Shown here: piece by piece, positions 34,204-44,870 of the stretch | Position numbering within the stretch: the first letter of the stretch is position 1 | Layout of the letters: each line of letters begins with the position of its first letter | Source of the DNA: an uncultured Sphingomonadaceae bacterium | Lineage (GTDB): Bacteria; Pseudomonadota; Alphaproteobacteria; Sphingomonadales; Sphingomonadaceae | Assembly (NCBI GenBank): GCA_947488845.1 | Contig: CANLBM010000016.1 | Coordinates: 21,256 to 85,255, forward strand | DNA length: 64,000 nt | Direction of reading: 5' to 3' | Translations under genes and position numbers: made by a program | The notes under the pieces: generated by a model | Database searches by the model: none | What the model was told of the DNA's origin: nothing | What the model saw: only the letters and a program-made list of their open reading frames with translations

Positions 34204-34437
34204 ATGACCCGAATCCTTGCTGATCTTCCCGAAGACGATGTGAAATGGCTCGACGCGCAGGCGGCGGAGCAGGGCAAGTCGCGTGCGCAGTTGCTGCGCG
34301 AGGCGGTGAGCGCCTATCGGGCCGAAGGCAGCAGGGACTGGATTTCCAAAGGACGGGGCTATTGGAAAGATCGGCCTGATATCGGCGACAGCGTAACATA
34401 TCAGCGGGCTATCCGCGCCGACCGCGACTGTGCCTAG
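34204..34437 (+). CDS. Ribbon-helix-helix antitoxin (VapB-like)
   Basis: A 77-residue antitoxin. The N-terminal ribbon-helix-helix (TRILADLPEDDVKWLDAQA, then GKSRAQLLREAVSAY) would bind DNA. The C-terminal tail (GYWKDRPDIGDSV) would bind and block the toxin. It starts just after a pair of identical palindromes and ends 6 bases before the PIN-domain gene, the normal antitoxin-first order. Confidence 0.85.
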   Translation: MTRILADLPEDDVKWLDAQAAEQGKSRAQLLREAVSAYRAEGSRDWISKGRGYWKDRPDIGDSVTYQRAIRADRDCA

Positions 34438-34443
34438 CAACCG

Positions 34444-34809
34444 ATGTCCACGCCATTTTTCGACACCAATATCATCATCGACTGGTTACAGGACCGACCG
34501 GGCGCGGCCAGTGAGCTTGAACGGTATTCAAAGCACAGGATCAGCCGTATTGTCTGGACAGAAGTGATTGCAGGGGAACCACTGGAAACCCGCCGTACGG
34601 TGCAAGACCTGCTTTCACCGTTCGAAATCGTCGAACTGGATGCACGAATTGGCGATGCTGCAGCGGATATCCGCTACCGCACGCGAATGAAGCTGCTTGA
34701 TGCCATGATTCTTGCTACCGCGCAGGTCAATGGCGCTATATTGGTTACACGAAACACCAAGGATTTTCCTGCAAATATGCCGGGCATCCGCGTACCTTAC
34801 GCATTTTAA
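34444..34809 (+). CDS. PIN-domain ribonuclease toxin (VapC-like)
   Basis: A 121-residue PIN-domain nuclease. The four acidic metal-binding residues are present: D7 (FFDTNIIIDWL), E40 (WTEVIAG), D86 (LLDAMILATA) and D107 (TRNTKDF), so it looks catalytically intact. VapC toxins cleave tRNAs or rRNA when freed from antitoxin. It ends only 19 bases before glmS, so the cassette has been placed cleanly between two cell-wall precursor genes. Confidence 0.88.
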   Translation: MSTPFFDTNIIIDWLQDRPGAASELERYSKHRISRIVWTEVIAGEPLETRRTVQDLLSPFEIVELDARIGDAAADIRYRTRMKLLDAMILATAQVNGAILVTRNTKDFPANMPGIRVPYAF

Positions 34810-34828
34810 GAAGAAAGTCCGGAAAACC

Positions 34829-36652
34829 ATGTGCGGAATTATAGGAATTGTAGGCAAGGACCCTGTCTCGGATCGTCTGGTCGATGGCCTGAAGCGCATG
34901 GAATATCGCGGCTATGACAGCGCTGGTGTCTGCACCGTGCATAATGGCCAGATGGTCCGGCGCCGCGCCGAGGGAAAGCTTGCCAATCTGGTAAATGTTC
35001 TCAAAACCGATGATGCCGCTGGTAATATCGGCATCGCCCACACCCGCTGGGCGACACATGGCGCGCCAACGACAAACAATGCCCATCCCCATGCAACCGG
35101 CGAAGTGGCGCTGGTTCACAACGGCATTATCGAAAATTTCAAGAGCTTGCGCGAAGAGCTGAGCGCACGCGGGCGGTCGTTTGAAAGCGAGACCGATACC
35201 GAAGTGGTCGCGCATCTGGTTAGCGAGCAAGTTGAAGCGGGCAAGTCTCCGCAAGAAGCGGTCCAGGCAATATTGCCGTTGTTGCGCGGCGCCTTTGCGC
35301 TGGCGATAGCGTTCCGTACCCAGCCTGATCTGCTGATCGGCGCGCGTCTCGGTTCGCCTCTGGTGGTCGGCTATGGCGACGGTGAAACCTATCTGGGGTC
35401 AGACGCCTTGGCGCTTGCCCCGCTGACCCAGAAGATTGCCTATCTTGAAGAAGGCGACTGGGTGGTCATAACCCGCGAGGGCGCTGAAATTTATGACAAG
35501 GACAACCAGCCGGTAGAGCGCGAAATCACGACCTCCGGCGTTTCCGCAGCAGCGATTGAAAAGGGCAATTATCGCCATTTCATGCAGAAGGAGATTTTCG
35601 AACAACCGACCGTGGTCGCGCAAACGCTGCAAAGCTATATCCGCCCGCTGGAGCAGCAAGTGGCGCTGCCGCAAATGGATTTCGATCTGCGCGATATCAA
35701 GCGGATCACGATCGTGGCCTGCGGGACCAGCTATTATGCCGGCATGGTCGCCAAATATTGGTTCGAGACTTTTGCCCGCGTACCGGTGGATCTCGATTTT
35801 GCTTCGGAATTCCGTTATCGCGATCCGGTGCTGGAAGCAGGCGGTCTGGCCCTTTTCATATCGCAGTCGGGCGAGACGGCGGATACGCTGGCTGCGTTGC
35901 GGCACTCCAAGGAAAATGGCCAGAAGATTGCCGTGGTTGTCAATGTTCCAACCAGCAGTATGGCGCGGGAGGCCGATTTGCTTCTCCCCACCCATGCCGG
36001 TCCCGAAATCGGGGTTGCTTCGACCAAGGCCTTTTCCTGCCAGCTGGCCGTGCTGGCGGCGCTGGCGGCTCATCTTGCGGTGGTGAAAGGGAAGATGACC
36101 CGCGACGAGGAGAGGGAAGTCGTCAAGCATCTGACCGAAGCGCCAGCCGCTCTGAACGCTGCACTCGCCCATGACGATGATATTGCCGATATGGCCCATC
36201 ATATCGCGCCGGCGCGGGACGTCCTTTATCTCGGCCGTGGTCCGGACTATCCGCTGGCGATGGAAGGCGCGCTGAAGCTCAAGGAAATCAGCTATATTCA
36301 CGCAGAGGGCTATGCCTCCGGCGAGATGAAACATGGTCCGATCGCCTTGATCGATGAAGCGGTGCCGGTGATCGTGCTGGCGCCTTCAGGACCATTGTTC
36401 GAAAAGACCGTGTCCAACATGCAGGAAGTCATGGCCCGGGGCGGGAAGGTCGTGCTGATCTCCGACGCCGAAGGTATTGCCGAAGCCGGTGATGGCTGTC
36501 TGGCGACGATCGAGATGCCGAAAGTGCATCCGCTGATCGCACCATTGGTCTATGCCGTGCCGGTACAGTTGCTCGCCTATCATGTGGCAGTCGCCAAGGG
36601 GACGGATGTCGATCAACCCCGCAATCTCGCAAAATCGGTCACGGTGGAATAA
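34829..36652 (+). CDS. glmS: Glutamine--fructose-6-phosphate aminotransferase (isomerizing)
   Basis: Makes glucosamine-6-phosphate, the first step to UDP-GlcNAc. The start MCGIIGIVG places the nucleophilic cysteine at position 2 as in all class-II glutamine amidotransferases, which fixes the start at 34829. The 607-residue protein then has two SIS sugar-isomerase domains ([23 protein letters not shown]) and ends LAKSVTVE. It has no room for a glmS ribozyme: only 19 bases separate it from the toxin gene. Transcription may depend on the toxin-antitoxin or glmU promoter. Confidence 0.97.
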   Translation: MCGIIGIVGKDPVSDRLVDGLKRMEYRGYDSAGVCTVHNGQMVRRRAEGKLANLVNVLKTDDAAGNIGIAHTRWATHGAPTTNNAHPHATGEVALVHNGIIENFKSLREELSARGRSFESETDTEVVAHLVSEQVEAGKSPQEAVQAILPLLRGAFALAIAFRTQPDLLIGARLGSPLVVGYGDGETYLGSDALALAPLTQKIAYLEEGDWVVITREGAEIYDKDNQPVEREITTSGVSAAAIEKGNYRHFMQKEIFEQPTVVAQTLQSYIRPLEQQVALPQMDFDLRDIKRITIVACGTSYYAGMVAKYWFETFARVPVDLDFASEFRYRDPVLEAGGLALFISQSGETADTLAALRHSKENGQKIAVVVNVPTSSMAREADLLLPTHAGPEIGVASTKAFSCQLAVLAALAAHLAVVKGKMTRDEEREVVKHLTEAPAALNAALAHDDDIADMAHHIAPARDVLYLGRGPDYPLAMEGALKLKEISYIHAEGYASGEMKHGPIALIDEAVPVIVLAPSGPLFEKTVSNMQEVMARGGKVVLISDAEGIAEAGDGCLATIEMPKVHPLIAPLVYAVPVQLLAYHVAVAKGTDVDQPRNLAKSVTVE

Positions 36653-36654
36653 TC

Positions 36655-37095
36655 ATGGTAACAAACCCCTCCCTCGTCTCGGTCGAGACTGCCAGCGGCA
36701 AATTCCAGCAGACCGTCAAGGTTGGAAAACATGTTTTCCTTGCCGATGAGCCTGAGTCATTCGGCGGGACCGACAGCGGGCCTTCGCCTTATGATCTGCT
36801 GCTCGCCGCGCTGGGAAGCTGCACGTCGATGACGATGAAGATGTACGCCGACCGCAAGGGCATTCCTCTGGAAGGTGTGCATATCGTGCTCGAGCACAGC
36901 CGCGAACATGCGGAAGACTGCCGCAATTGCAATAATGACGACAATCGGATCGATGTCATTGACCGGTCGATAGTGCTGCAGGGTGATTTGTCGGATGAGC
37001 AGCGTTTGAAGCTACTCGAAATCGCTGAAAAATGCCCGGTTCACCGCACGCTCGAAAACCGGATCGATATCCACACGCTGGAAGTCCGCGAATAG
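36655..37095 (+). CDS. OsmC-like family protein (YhfA-type)
   Basis: A 146-residue OsmC/Ohr-superfamily protein. The two active-site cysteines are in [10 protein letters not shown] and [10 protein letters not shown], as in YhfA-type members; a third Cys pair lies in EDCRNCNND. OsmC/Ohr proteins reduce organic hydroperoxides, but YhfA-type members have no proven substrate. It begins 2 bases after the glmS stop, so it is likely co-transcribed with it. Confidence 0.88.
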   Translation: MVTNPSLVSVETASGKFQQTVKVGKHVFLADEPESFGGTDSGPSPYDLLLAALGSCTSMTMKMYADRKGIPLEGVHIVLEHSREHAEDCRNCNNDDNRIDVIDRSIVLQGDLSDEQRLKLLEIAEKCPVHRTLENRIDIHTLEVRE

Positions 37096-37292
37096 GCAGG
37101 GCCGCGGGTGGCTGGAATTGCAACGCTACCCGCTGCAAGCCCCAATGCGATGTCACGCCGGATCTGCGCGGCGCTTTTGGGTTGCGACCGATCGCGGTTC
37201 TTGCCTCGGGCTAAAATGACAATATAGATCTATGTTATATTCAGACGCTGCAAACGAATGTAAACGTGTCGCTCCTTACGAAGGCGACGCAT

Positions 37293-38327
37293 ATGTTTGG
37301 CTATTTTAAAACGGATTCGCTGACACGCATCAACCGGCTTGACCTGATTGATCTTACGCCGCGTTTTCCTCCACTAATCGTGCAGATCATCGTTGCGGTT
37401 ACTTTCTCCGGCCTTGCTGTAGCCGTGCGAGAATTCATCGACAACTGGGCCGAAGGCGCGGGACCATTTGCCGTCAATATTCCGTTTATATTGCTTGCAA
37501 CGCTTTTCGGCAGGTTCCGCGCCGGGTTTCTGGCGTTGCTTTTAACAACGGTCTATTCCTGGTATTTTGTACTGCCCGTCACCGGTAGTTTCTCCTTCGA
37601 AGACCCCGGTGACCGGGCCAGAACGCTGGTGAACGCAGCAATCGGTTTGATTATAGTAGGTCTTGGTGATGCAGCCCGGACAACCGGTCGCTGGCTGCTT
37701 CTCGAAAAAGAACAGCATATTGCGGAACGGGACATGCTCCTTGCCGAAGTCGACCATCGCGTGAAAAACAATCTTGCGATCCTGTCGAGCCTGCTCGCGC
37801 TGCAGCAGCAGAAAAGCGATAACCCCGAAGTGACATCGGCGCTTGGCAGGGCCGCGGGCCGCGTTCACAGTCTTTCGAAAGCTTATGAAAGCTTACGATA
37901 TGACAATCTCGATAATATTGCGATCGTCGACATGCGGGATTTTCTGAACAGGCTCTGCGGTTCGCTCAGAGAGGCTCTGATGCTTGACGGCCGGATCGAG
38001 CTGATCGTTGCCGCCGAACCGTGCCAGCTGTCCCGTGATCGCGCCGGTGCGGTCGGGCTTCTGGTCAACGAGCTGGTCACCAACGCGGTAAAACACGCAT
38101 TTGTTGATCGCGACAAGGGCACGATCAAGGTAGAGTTGCGTGCCGTGCCAGAGGGGGCGGTGCTGGAGGTAGGCGACGACGGCGTCGGTCTGCCCGATAT
38201 TGTGCGGGATGGAGCCCAGGGCACGCAGTTTTTGAGAGCCTTTGCCCAAATGGCAAAGGGGGAACTGGATTCAGAAACGGGTGAATATGGAACCCGTTAT
38301 ATTTGCCGGCTGGAGGAAACGCCGTGA
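37293..38327 (+). CDS. Sensor histidine kinase with DUF4118 membrane domain (HisKA_2 type)
   Basis: A 344-residue membrane kinase. Three to four N-terminal helices form a KdpD-like DUF4118 sensor region. A HisKA_2 dimerisation domain has the phospho-accepting His in AEVDHRVKNNLAILSSL (about residue 155), followed by an HATPase domain with LVNELVTNAVKHAF and DDGVGLP. HisKA_2/HWE kinases in alphaproteobacteria often feed the general stress response or light/osmotic pathways. No response regulator is adjacent, so it is an orphan. ATG 37293 is chosen over GTG 37266. Its stop overlaps the next gene. Confidence 0.85.
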   Translation: MFGYFKTDSLTRINRLDLIDLTPRFPPLIVQIIVAVTFSGLAVAVREFIDNWAEGAGPFAVNIPFILLATLFGRFRAGFLALLLTTVYSWYFVLPVTGSFSFEDPGDRARTLVNAAIGLIIVGLGDAARTTGRWLLLEKEQHIAERDMLLAEVDHRVKNNLAILSSLLALQQQKSDNPEVTSALGRAAGRVHSLSKAYESLRYDNLDNIAIVDMRDFLNRLCGSLREALMLDGRIELIVAAEPCQLSRDRAGAVGLLVNELVTNAVKHAFVDRDKGTIKVELRAVPEGAVLEVGDDGVGLPDIVRDGAQGTQFLRAFAQMAKGELDSETGEYGTRYICRLEETP

Positions 38328-38698
38328 CGGTGCCGAATTTTCACGGCGGATGCCATTGCGGTGCTGTGCGTTTCGAAGGGGCAGCGGAAAGGGCGCCGGA
38401 GCTACTCGACTGCAATTGCTCGATCTGCGCCCGGACCGGCTTTCTCCATCTGATCGTGCCGCATCAGGATTTTACCCTGCTGAGAGGCGAGGGCGATCTG
38501 ACCAGCTACAGATTCGGCAGCGGGCAGGCCGAGCATCTGTTTTGCAGGCATTGCGGTGTCAAAAGCTTCTATCAGCCGCGCTCCCATCCCGATGGCTGGA
38601 GCGTCAATTATCACTGTCTCGATGATGATCATGACCTGCGACCAACGGTCAGAAAATTTGATGGCAGAAACTGGGAAAAATCCAGGGCCGGATTGTAG
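38324..38698 (+). CDS. GFA (glutathione-dependent formaldehyde-activating) domain protein
   Basis: A 124-residue zinc protein of the GFA/CENP-V fold. The zinc-binding cysteines are all visible: GGCHCGAVRF, LDCNCSICAR and FCRHCGVKSF. Family members bind glutathione adducts, but most have no assigned reaction. The start is GTG 38324, overlapping the kinase stop by 4 bases (GTGA). A long inverted repeat follows its stop. Confidence 0.85.
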   Translation: MTVPNFHGGCHCGAVRFEGAAERAPELLDCNCSICARTGFLHLIVPHQDFTLLRGEGDLTSYRFGSGQAEHLFCRHCGVKSFYQPRSHPDGWSVNYHCLDDDHDLRPTVRKFDGRNWEKSRAGL

Positions 38699-38714
38699 CA
38701 ACATAGCCGAAATG

Positions 38715-38750
38715 AAATGGGCCGGCTGGTCTGTTCCAGCCGGCCCATTT
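38715..38750. terminator. Bidirectional terminator-like hairpin between the GFA gene and katG
   Basis: The arms AAATGGGCCGGCTGG and CCAGCCGGCCCATTT are perfect 15-base inverted repeats around a 6-base loop. They lie between two convergent genes, 16 bases after the GFA gene stop and 18 before the katG end. T/A runs are short (three), so termination is probable but may be partial. Confidence 0.72.
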
Positions 38751-38768
38751 CCCGTCATTCAGATCGCG

Positions 38769-40964
38769 TCAGGCGAGATCGAAGCGACCGGCGTCCATCA
38801 CCTTGGTCCATGCTGCCACGAAATCGTCCACGAATTTCCGTTCATGGCCGTTCTCGGCATAGACTTCGGCAACAGACCGCAGTTGCGAGTTTGATCCGAA
38901 CACCAGGTCGGTCCGTGTCGCGCGCCATTTTTCCTCGCCCTTCAGACGGCATTTGCCGATGAACAGCTCGTCACCTGTCTCGTCCACGACCTCCCAGACA
39001 GTGCCCATCTCGAGCAGATTGACGAAAAAGTCGTTGGTCAGCTGGCCGGGACGGTCGGTGAAAACGCCTTCGGTCGGCGCGCTCGAATGGTTGGCTCCGA
39101 GTACGCGCAGCCCGCCAACCAGCACGGTCATTTCGGGGATGGAAAGGTCGAGCAGGTTAGCGCGGTCGACCAGCATCTCCTCGGTCTTCACGCTCGCCTT
39201 GGTCTGGAGATAGTTGCGGAAACCGTCGGCAAAAGGCTCAAGCGGTTCGAAGCTTTCGGCATCGGTCTGCTCGTCGGTGGCATCGCCGCGACCGGTGGTG
39301 ACCGGAACGCTGATATCGAAACCGGCGTCCCGCGCTGCCTTTTCTACCGCAGCGCTACCGGCGATCACGATCGCATCGGCCATCGAAAGCGAACCGCGCA
39401 ATTCGTCGATTTTCGACAATATTTTTGCCAGCTCTTCCGGATCATTGGCTTTCCAGTCCTTTTGCGGCGCCAGCCGAACCCGGGCACCATTGGTGCCGCC
39501 ACGATGATCGCTCTTGCGATAGGTAGAGGCCGAAGCCCAGGCCGCTTTGACCAGCTCGGAAACCGAAAGACCGCTGTCGAGTATCTTGGCCTTGAAGTCC
39601 GCAACGTCGCTGTCCGAAGCTTTTGTGCCAGCCGGAACCGGATCCTGCCAGATCAGATCCTCGGCGGGAACGTCGGGACCGAGATAACGGACCTTGGGCC
39701 CCATATCGCGGTGGGTCAGCTTGAACCATGCGCGGGCGAAAGCATCGTCCAGCGCCGCCTGATCGTCGCGGAAGCGCTCGGAAATCTTGCGATAGTCCGG
39801 GTCGCGCTTCAGCGCCATGTCGGCGGTGGTCATCATCGTCGGGACCTTCTTCGACGGATCGCGGGCATCGGGCGCCATGTCCTCGGGGTCCGGATTGATC
39901 GGCTGCCATTGCTTGGCACCGGCCGGGCTTTCGACCAGCTCATAGTCATATTTGAACAACAGCCGGAAATAGTCGCCGCCCCATTGCGTCGGGTTTGGTG
40001 TCCACGCGCCCTCAAGGCCGGACGTGGTGATATGGCCTTCACCGATCTGCTCGGGATCAGTTGCCCAGCCAAAGCCCATCAACTGCAGGTCGCCGGATTC
40101 CGGGTCGCCGCTCAGCTGGTCGGGAGGAACAGCGCCGTGGCATTTGCCGAACGCATGTCCGCCAGCGGTCAGGGCGACGGTTTCCTCGTCATTCATTGCC
40201 ATGCGCAAGAAGGTTTCCTTCATGTCGCGGGCCATGCCCTCCGCGTCGTGCGGATTGCCGCCGGGCCCTTCCGGATTGACGTAGATCAGGCCCATCTGGA
40301 TTGCAGCCAGCGGGTTTTCCATCGCCTTGCCTTCATCGGGGTTGATCCGCGTCGCAACGCCTTCATTGACCCATTGCTCTTCGGAACCCCAATATACATC
40401 GGTCTCGGGCTCGTAGACATCCTTGCGGCCGCCGCCGAAGCCGAATACCGGGCCGCCCATTGATTCGATCGCGACATTGCCGGTGAGAACAAACAGGTCA
40501 GCCCAGCTGATATTCTCGCCATATTTCTTCTTGATCGGCCAGAGCAGGCGGCGGGCCTTGTCGAGATTGCCGTTATCGGGCCAGCTGTTCAGCGGCGCAA
40601 AACGCTGCTGTCCGCTTGAAGCGCCGCCGCGACCGTCGCCGGTGCGATAGGTTCCGGCTGCGTGCCAGGCCATGCGGATGAAAAACGGGCCATAATGTCC
40701 GTAATCTGCCGGCCACCAGGGCTGGCTGTCGGTCATTAACGCTGTCAGATCTTTTTTCAGCGCCTGATAATCGAGCGCCTTGAAGGCTTTGGCATAATCG
40801 AAATCGGGACCCATCGGATCGGGCGAGGTTCCGCCTTGCGTAAGAATTCCGAGTTGGAGGGAATCGGGCCACCAGTCGCGGTTGGTTCGTCCGAGCAGGC
40901 TGCGCACTCCGCCTTCAAAACCCATTGGACAACCTTCGGGGGAACCGGTTGTTTTCATATCCAT
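38769..40964 (-). CDS. katG: Catalase-peroxidase
   Basis: A bifunctional haem enzyme of 731 residues that destroys hydrogen peroxide. The distal active site [12 protein letters not shown] has R97, W100 and H101. The proximal site [12 protein letters not shown] is present. The YWGSEEQW segment holds the Tyr of the Met-Tyr-Trp adduct needed for catalase activity. The duplicated C-terminal half is complete. OxyR, encoded 18 kb away, is the obvious candidate regulator. I saw no clear OxyR site in the upstream bases. Confidence 0.97.
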   Translation of the reverse strand: MDMKTTGSPEGCPMGFEGGVRSLLGRTNRDWWPDSLQLGILTQGGTSPDPMGPDFDYAKAFKALDYQALKKDLTALMTDSQPWWPADYGHYGPFFIRMAWHAAGTYRTGDGRGGASSGQQRFAPLNSWPDNGNLDKARRLLWPIKKKYGENISWADLFVLTGNVAIESMGGPVFGFGGGRKDVYEPETDVYWGSEEQWVNEGVATRINPDEGKAMENPLAAIQMGLIYVNPEGPGGNPHDAEGMARDMKETFLRMAMNDEETVALTAGGHAFGKCHGAVPPDQLSGDPESGDLQLMGFGWATDPEQIGEGHITTSGLEGAWTPNPTQWGGDYFRLLFKYDYELVESPAGAKQWQPINPDPEDMAPDARDPSKKVPTMMTTADMALKRDPDYRKISERFRDDQAALDDAFARAWFKLTHRDMGPKVRYLGPDVPAEDLIWQDPVPAGTKASDSDVADFKAKILDSGLSVSELVKAAWASASTYRKSDHRGGTNGARVRLAPQKDWKANDPEELAKILSKIDELRGSLSMADAIVIAGSAAVEKAARDAGFDISVPVTTGRGDATDEQTDAESFEPLEPFADGFRNYLQTKASVKTEEMLVDRANLLDLSIPEMTVLVGGLRVLGANHSSAPTEGVFTDRPGQLTNDFFVNLLEMGTVWEVVDETGDELFIGKCRLKGEEKWRATRTDLVFGSNSQLRSVAEVYAENGHERKFVDDFVAAWTKVMDAGRFDLA

Positions 40965-41250
40965 TTGAACATCTCCTTTGTTGGTGTTGCTTCTGTGGTG
41001 CTGCTTCTCTGGCGCATTTCACCGATACCATTGCTTACGTCATGGGGGTCGGTGCGTTAAACGAATTGTCCCTGTCTGAGTGATCACTATTGTCACTTAG
41101 ACCGGTCATCCGGCGCATGGCGGCTACTATCTTGTACCACGATTGACCGGCTTCATGAAGCGGCATATAAGGCTGGACCAATTCGAGAGGCGGCCAACCG
41201 GGTCGCCTTTTCTTTTTCTGTTTGCGTCCCGTTGTTGGAAGGAAAGTAAG

Positions 41251-42435
41251 ATGACGATTACCCCGCTCATGCCCGTATATCCCCGGTGTGGTTTTCGTCC
41301 TGTCCGAGGCGAGGGCGCCTGGCTTATTTCCGAAGATGGTTCGCGGGCTCTGGACTTTGCCAGCGGTATCGCGGTCAATCTGCTTGGTCACGGCCATCCG
41401 CATCTGACCAAGGCGATACAGGATCAGGCGGCAACGCTGATGCATGTGTCGAACCTCTATGGCAGCCCGCAAGGTGAAAAATTCGCCCAGCGTCTGGTCG
41501 ACACCACCTTTGCCGACACGGTATTCTTCACCAACAGCGGTGCGGAAGCGGTGGAATGCGCAATCAAGACCGCGCGTGCTTACCATCAGTCGGCAGGCAG
41601 CGACCGGTTCGAGATCATCACCTTCAAAAATGCATTCCACGGCCGGACGATGGCGACCATCTCGGCTTCCAATCAGGAAAAAATGCACCACGGTTTCTCT
41701 CCATTGCTCGCCGGATTCAAATATGTAGAGTTTGACGATCTGGCAGGCGCTGAAGCGGCCATAACCGACAAGACCGCTGCATTTCTGGTCGAACCGATTC
41801 AGGGTGAGGGCGGTGTCCGTCCCGCTTCGGACGCATTTATGAAGGGCCTGCGCGATCTCGCCGACAAGCACGGCATCCTGCTGGCTCTCGACGAGGTGCA
41901 ATGTGGTGTCGCACGGACCGGGGCGCTCTATGCCTACGAACTTTACGGCATCAAGCCGGACATCGTTGCAAGCGCCAAGGGTATCGGCGGCGGGTTCCCG
42001 CTGGGCGCGTGCCTGGCGACCGAAGAAGCAGCACGCGGCATGGTGCCGGGCACGCACGGCTCTACCTATGGCGGCAATCCGCTGGCGATGGCGGCAGGCA
42101 ATGCCGTCTGGGATATCGTTGCCAATGACGAGTTTCTGGAAAATGTCCGTTCGACCGGCGAAAAGCTGCGCGCAGCCATCGAACAGTTCATCGGCAATTA
42201 TCCCGATCTGTTTCTCGGCGTCCGGGGCAAGGGTCTGATGCTCGGCATCATGATGACGCAGGAAGCGCGTAGCTTCGTCGCCCATCTTCGCGACAATCAT
42301 GGTTTGCTGACCGTCGCTGCAGGGGACAATACGCTCCGCATATTGCCGCCGCTCAATATTGAAGACAGCCATATTGCGACCTTCATCGAGAAACTGTCTG
42401 CCGGCGCGGCCGATTATCAGGCACCTGAATCATGA
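41251..42435 (+). CDS. argD: Acetylornithine aminotransferase
   Basis: A 394-residue PLP-dependent class-III aminotransferase in arginine synthesis, converting N-acetylglutamate semialdehyde to acetylornithine. The PLP lysine lies in [13 protein letters not shown], with the cofactor-binding segment [14 protein letters not shown] and [13 protein letters not shown]. The ribosome-binding stretch GGAAGGAAAG precedes ATG 41251. Its stop overlaps the argF start by 4 bases. About 285 bases upstream to katG hold the divergent promoters. Confidence 0.93.
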   Translation: MTITPLMPVYPRCGFRPVRGEGAWLISEDGSRALDFASGIAVNLLGHGHPHLTKAIQDQAATLMHVSNLYGSPQGEKFAQRLVDTTFADTVFFTNSGAEAVECAIKTARAYHQSAGSDRFEIITFKNAFHGRTMATISASNQEKMHHGFSPLLAGFKYVEFDDLAGAEAAITDKTAAFLVEPIQGEGGVRPASDAFMKGLRDLADKHGILLALDEVQCGVARTGALYAYELYGIKPDIVASAKGIGGGFPLGACLATEEAARGMVPGTHGSTYGGNPLAMAAGNAVWDIVANDEFLENVRSTGEKLRAAIEQFIGNYPDLFLGVRGKGLMLGIMMTQEARSFVAHLRDNHGLLTVAAGDNTLRILPPLNIEDSHIATFIEKLSAGAADYQAPES

Positions 42436-43358
42436 GCCGGCATTTTCTCAATCTTGCCGACGCAGGCGGAGACGCGATTGCAGCCATGATCAGCGATGCG
42501 ATCGATCGCAAGGCGGCGCGTGCTGGCTTTCCCAAGGGCAAGCCGGATGCGGACAAACCATTGGCCGATCACGTGCTGGCGATGATTTTTGAAAAGAGCA
42601 GCACCCGGACCCGGGTGTCCTTCGATATCGGAATCCGTCAGCTTGGCGGTACCAGTATCGTCATGGACAGCGGTTCGATGCAGCTCGGGCGCGGCGAAAC
42701 CGTGGCGGATACCGCCAAGGTCCTGTCCCGCATGTCCGACGCGATCATGATCCGCACGGACGACCATGCCAAAATCGAGGAAATGGCGGCAAATGCAACG
42801 GTTCCGGTCATCAACGGCCTGACCGACCTTTCGCATCCCTGCCAGATCGTTGCTGATCTCCTGACTCTGGTGGAGCACGGCAAATCTCTTCCGGGCCTGG
42901 AAGTTGCGTGGCTGGGTGATGGCAATAATGTCCTCAACAGCATCGTCGAGGCCGCCGGGCTGATGCAGTTCAACGTCCGGATCGGTTGCCCCGAAGGCTA
43001 TGATTCCGACCCGGAATTCATCAAAAATGCCCGGGCAGCAGGCGCCGATATCTCGATTCACCGGAACGAGAATGAAGCGGTGGCGGGCGCGGATGTCGTC
43101 GTTGCCGATACCTGGATATCGATGGGACAGGAACATGCGGACGACAAGCTCGCCGCGATGATGCCCTTTCAGGTGAACGACGTGCTGATGGAGCAGGCAA
43201 AGCCGGACGCCCTGTTCCTGCACTGTCTGCCGGCGCACCGCGGCGAGGAAGTGATGCCTTCGGTCATCGACGGGCCACAGTCGGTTATCTGGGACGAAGC
43301 GGAAAACCGGATTCACGCGCAGAAATCCGTGTTGCGCTGGTGTTTCGGCCAGATTTGA
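42432..43358 (+). CDS. argF: Ornithine carbamoyltransferase
   Basis: A 308-residue enzyme making citrulline from ornithine and carbamoyl phosphate. The carbamoyl-phosphate motif is [10 protein letters not shown] and the ornithine-side motif [11 protein letters not shown]. All expected signature segments are present. It is coupled to argD (ATGA) and to hslO (TGATG), giving an argD-argF-hslO operon typical of alphaproteobacteria. Confidence 0.96.
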   Translation: MSRHFLNLADAGGDAIAAMISDAIDRKAARAGFPKGKPDADKPLADHVLAMIFEKSSTRTRVSFDIGIRQLGGTSIVMDSGSMQLGRGETVADTAKVLSRMSDAIMIRTDDHAKIEEMAANATVPVINGLTDLSHPCQIVADLLTLVEHGKSLPGLEVAWLGDGNNVLNSIVEAAGLMQFNVRIGCPEGYDSDPEFIKNARAAGADISIHRNENEAVAGADVVVADTWISMGQEHADDKLAAMMPFQVNDVLMEQAKPDALFLHCLPAHRGEEVMPSVIDGPQSVIWDEAENRIHAQKSVLRWCFGQI

Positions 43359-44260
43359 TGATTGAAACCGCCCTTGTTGACAGCATCTTGTCCTTTGCGA
43401 TCCCGGCAAAAAATTGTCGCGGACGGGTTGTCCGGCTTGGCCCGGCGCTGGATGACATTCTCGCGGCACATGATTATCCGCCGGTGATCCGTGACATATT
43501 GGCGGAAGCCGTCTGTCTGACCGCCATGCTGGGCGCGCTATTGAAGGACGAGAACTCCCAGTTGACGCTGCAGGCGCAGACCGAGGCGGGTGTCATCAGC
43601 CTGCTTGCTTGCGATTATAAAGACGGTGCTCTGCGCGGCTATGTGGAATTTGACCGGGAACGGCTTGCGTCCCAGCCGGTAGAGCCGAGCTTGATGGCTC
43701 TGTTCGGCAAAGGCTATCTTGCGATCACCTTCGACCAGCCGGAACCCCGCGGGCGCAATCAGGGCATTGTGCCGCTCGAGGGCGGGAGCCTTGCAGAAGC
43801 GGTACAGAATTATTTCTTCCAGTCCGAGCAGATCCCGACGCTGATAAGGGTCGCGATTGACGAGACCGATGGTAAGATTGTGGCGGGCGGATTGCTGGTG
43901 CAGCATCTGCCCGAGGGCGAGGCGGGCCGCGAGCGGCTTCATGCACAGCTTGATCATCCGGAATGGGAACATGTCGAAATCATGGGCAGCAGCGTACAGG
44001 CCGTTGAACTGACCGATCCGGCGCTTGCCCTGCAGGAGATTTTGTGGCGCCTGTTCAGCGAGAGCGATGAAGTGAGGCTTTTGAGCGGTAAACCGTGCGT
44101 TAAGGGATGCCGTTGTAATGAGGACCATATCCGGGACGTGATCGCACGCTTCCCGAAAGAAGATAAGGTGGATATGGTAGACGATGAGGGAAATATCGCA
44201 ATTGATTGCGCATTTTGCAGCAAAAAATTCATAATTACGGGCGCTAGCCTGAATAATTGA
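43358..44260 (+). CDS. hslO: Redox-regulated chaperone Hsp33
   Basis: A 300-residue holdase chaperone activated by oxidation. The C-terminal zinc-binding cysteines are present: CRC (in KGCRCNEDHIRD) and CxxC (in DCAFCSKKF). Oxidation releases zinc and exposes the client-binding surface. ATG 43358 overlaps the argF stop by one base; a longer frame from 43340 is not needed. Its presence with oxyR, katG and the redoxin gene fits an oxidative-stress theme, although the operon partners are arginine genes. Confidence 0.94.
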   Translation: MIETALVDSILSFAIPAKNCRGRVVRLGPALDDILAAHDYPPVIRDILAEAVCLTAMLGALLKDENSQLTLQAQTEAGVISLLACDYKDGALRGYVEFDRERLASQPVEPSLMALFGKGYLAITFDQPEPRGRNQGIVPLEGGSLAEAVQNYFFQSEQIPTLIRVAIDETDGKIVAGGLLVQHLPEGEAGRERLHAQLDHPEWEHVEIMGSSVQAVELTDPALALQEILWRLFSESDEVRLLSGKPCVKGCRCNEDHIRDVIARFPKEDKVDMVDDEGNIAIDCAFCSKKFIITGASLNN

Positions 44261-44405
44261 ATGCGAAGGAAAATCTGGCCTGTTGCCCGATATGTCTAAA
44301 ATTTCCTATCGAATGACATAATTCGTGACAATATTCGCCGTATTTACAGATTAATACTGAATTGACCGCAATCACTAACGCAACCAGCAGGACAGGAGAA
44401 TATCA

Positions 44406-44813
44406 ATGAAAGGCATGAAACTGATCAAGATCATCAGTGTAACAGCCGCGTTTCTCTCCGGCTTTGCCATGGTTGCGCCGGCGCAAACACCCAAATTGGT
44501 TCTGCTCGAGGGGCTGATGCAAGGCGAATGGACGCTGAAAGAACGTGGTTCTGGCGAAGCTGCGCAAAAGGTTTGCCTCGGAAATCCCGAATTGTTGCTG
44601 CAAATCCAGCATAGCTATATGCCCTGCACGCGCTACGTCATCGAAAATGGACCGAAAAAGCTTCGCGTGAGCTACAAATGTGGTGCTGCCGGTCATGGCG
44701 TTACCGAAATCAAGCAGGAATCCAGCACTTTGGTGCAGATAAATACGCAGGGCATTCGCAATAATGCACCCTTTTCTGTCGCCGTAGAAGGTCGCCGAAC
44801 GGGTCGTTGCTAA
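44406..44813 (+). CDS. DUF3617-like exported protein
   Basis: A 135-residue periplasmic protein with a signal peptide (LIKIISVTAAFLSGFA then APAQ). Four cysteines are placed as in DUF3617 proteins (KVCLG, MPCTRY, YKCGA and the C-terminal RTGRC), along with the closing pattern IRNNAPFSVAVEGRRTGRC. The family has no known function. It is an isolated gene between hslO and queC. Confidence 0.72.
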   Translation: MKGMKLIKIISVTAAFLSGFAMVAPAQTPKLVLLEGLMQGEWTLKERGSGEAAQKVCLGNPELLLQIQHSYMPCTRYVIENGPKKLRVSYKCGAAGHGVTEIKQESSTLVQINTQGIRNNAPFSVAVEGRRTGRC

Positions 44814-44870
44814 ACGCAATTCGCGTTCAAAACTTGCACCGCGCCAGCAAGGCGATTAGCGGAGCGCATC

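Noticed and set aside
34810..34828. glmS ribozyme upstream of glmS
   Set aside because: Only 19 bases separate the toxin stop from the glmS start, too short for the ribozyme, which is also not expected in alphaproteobacteria.
39087..40463. 458-residue plus-strand open frame opposite katG
   Set aside because: It is antisense to a complete catalase-peroxidase gene, has no recognisable domain, and such long frames are expected opposite codon-biased genes.
40965..41100. OxyR binding site before katG
   Set aside because: A short palindrome GTGATCAC is present, but the four ATAG/CTAT elements at 10-base spacing are not visible.
41035..42372. 445-residue minus-strand open frame opposite argD
   Set aside because: No known domain, and it covers an intact argD gene that has a good ribosome-binding site.
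44814..44870. preQ1 riboswitch before queC
   Set aside because: The 57-base gap shows no preQ1-type stem with an A-rich tail.
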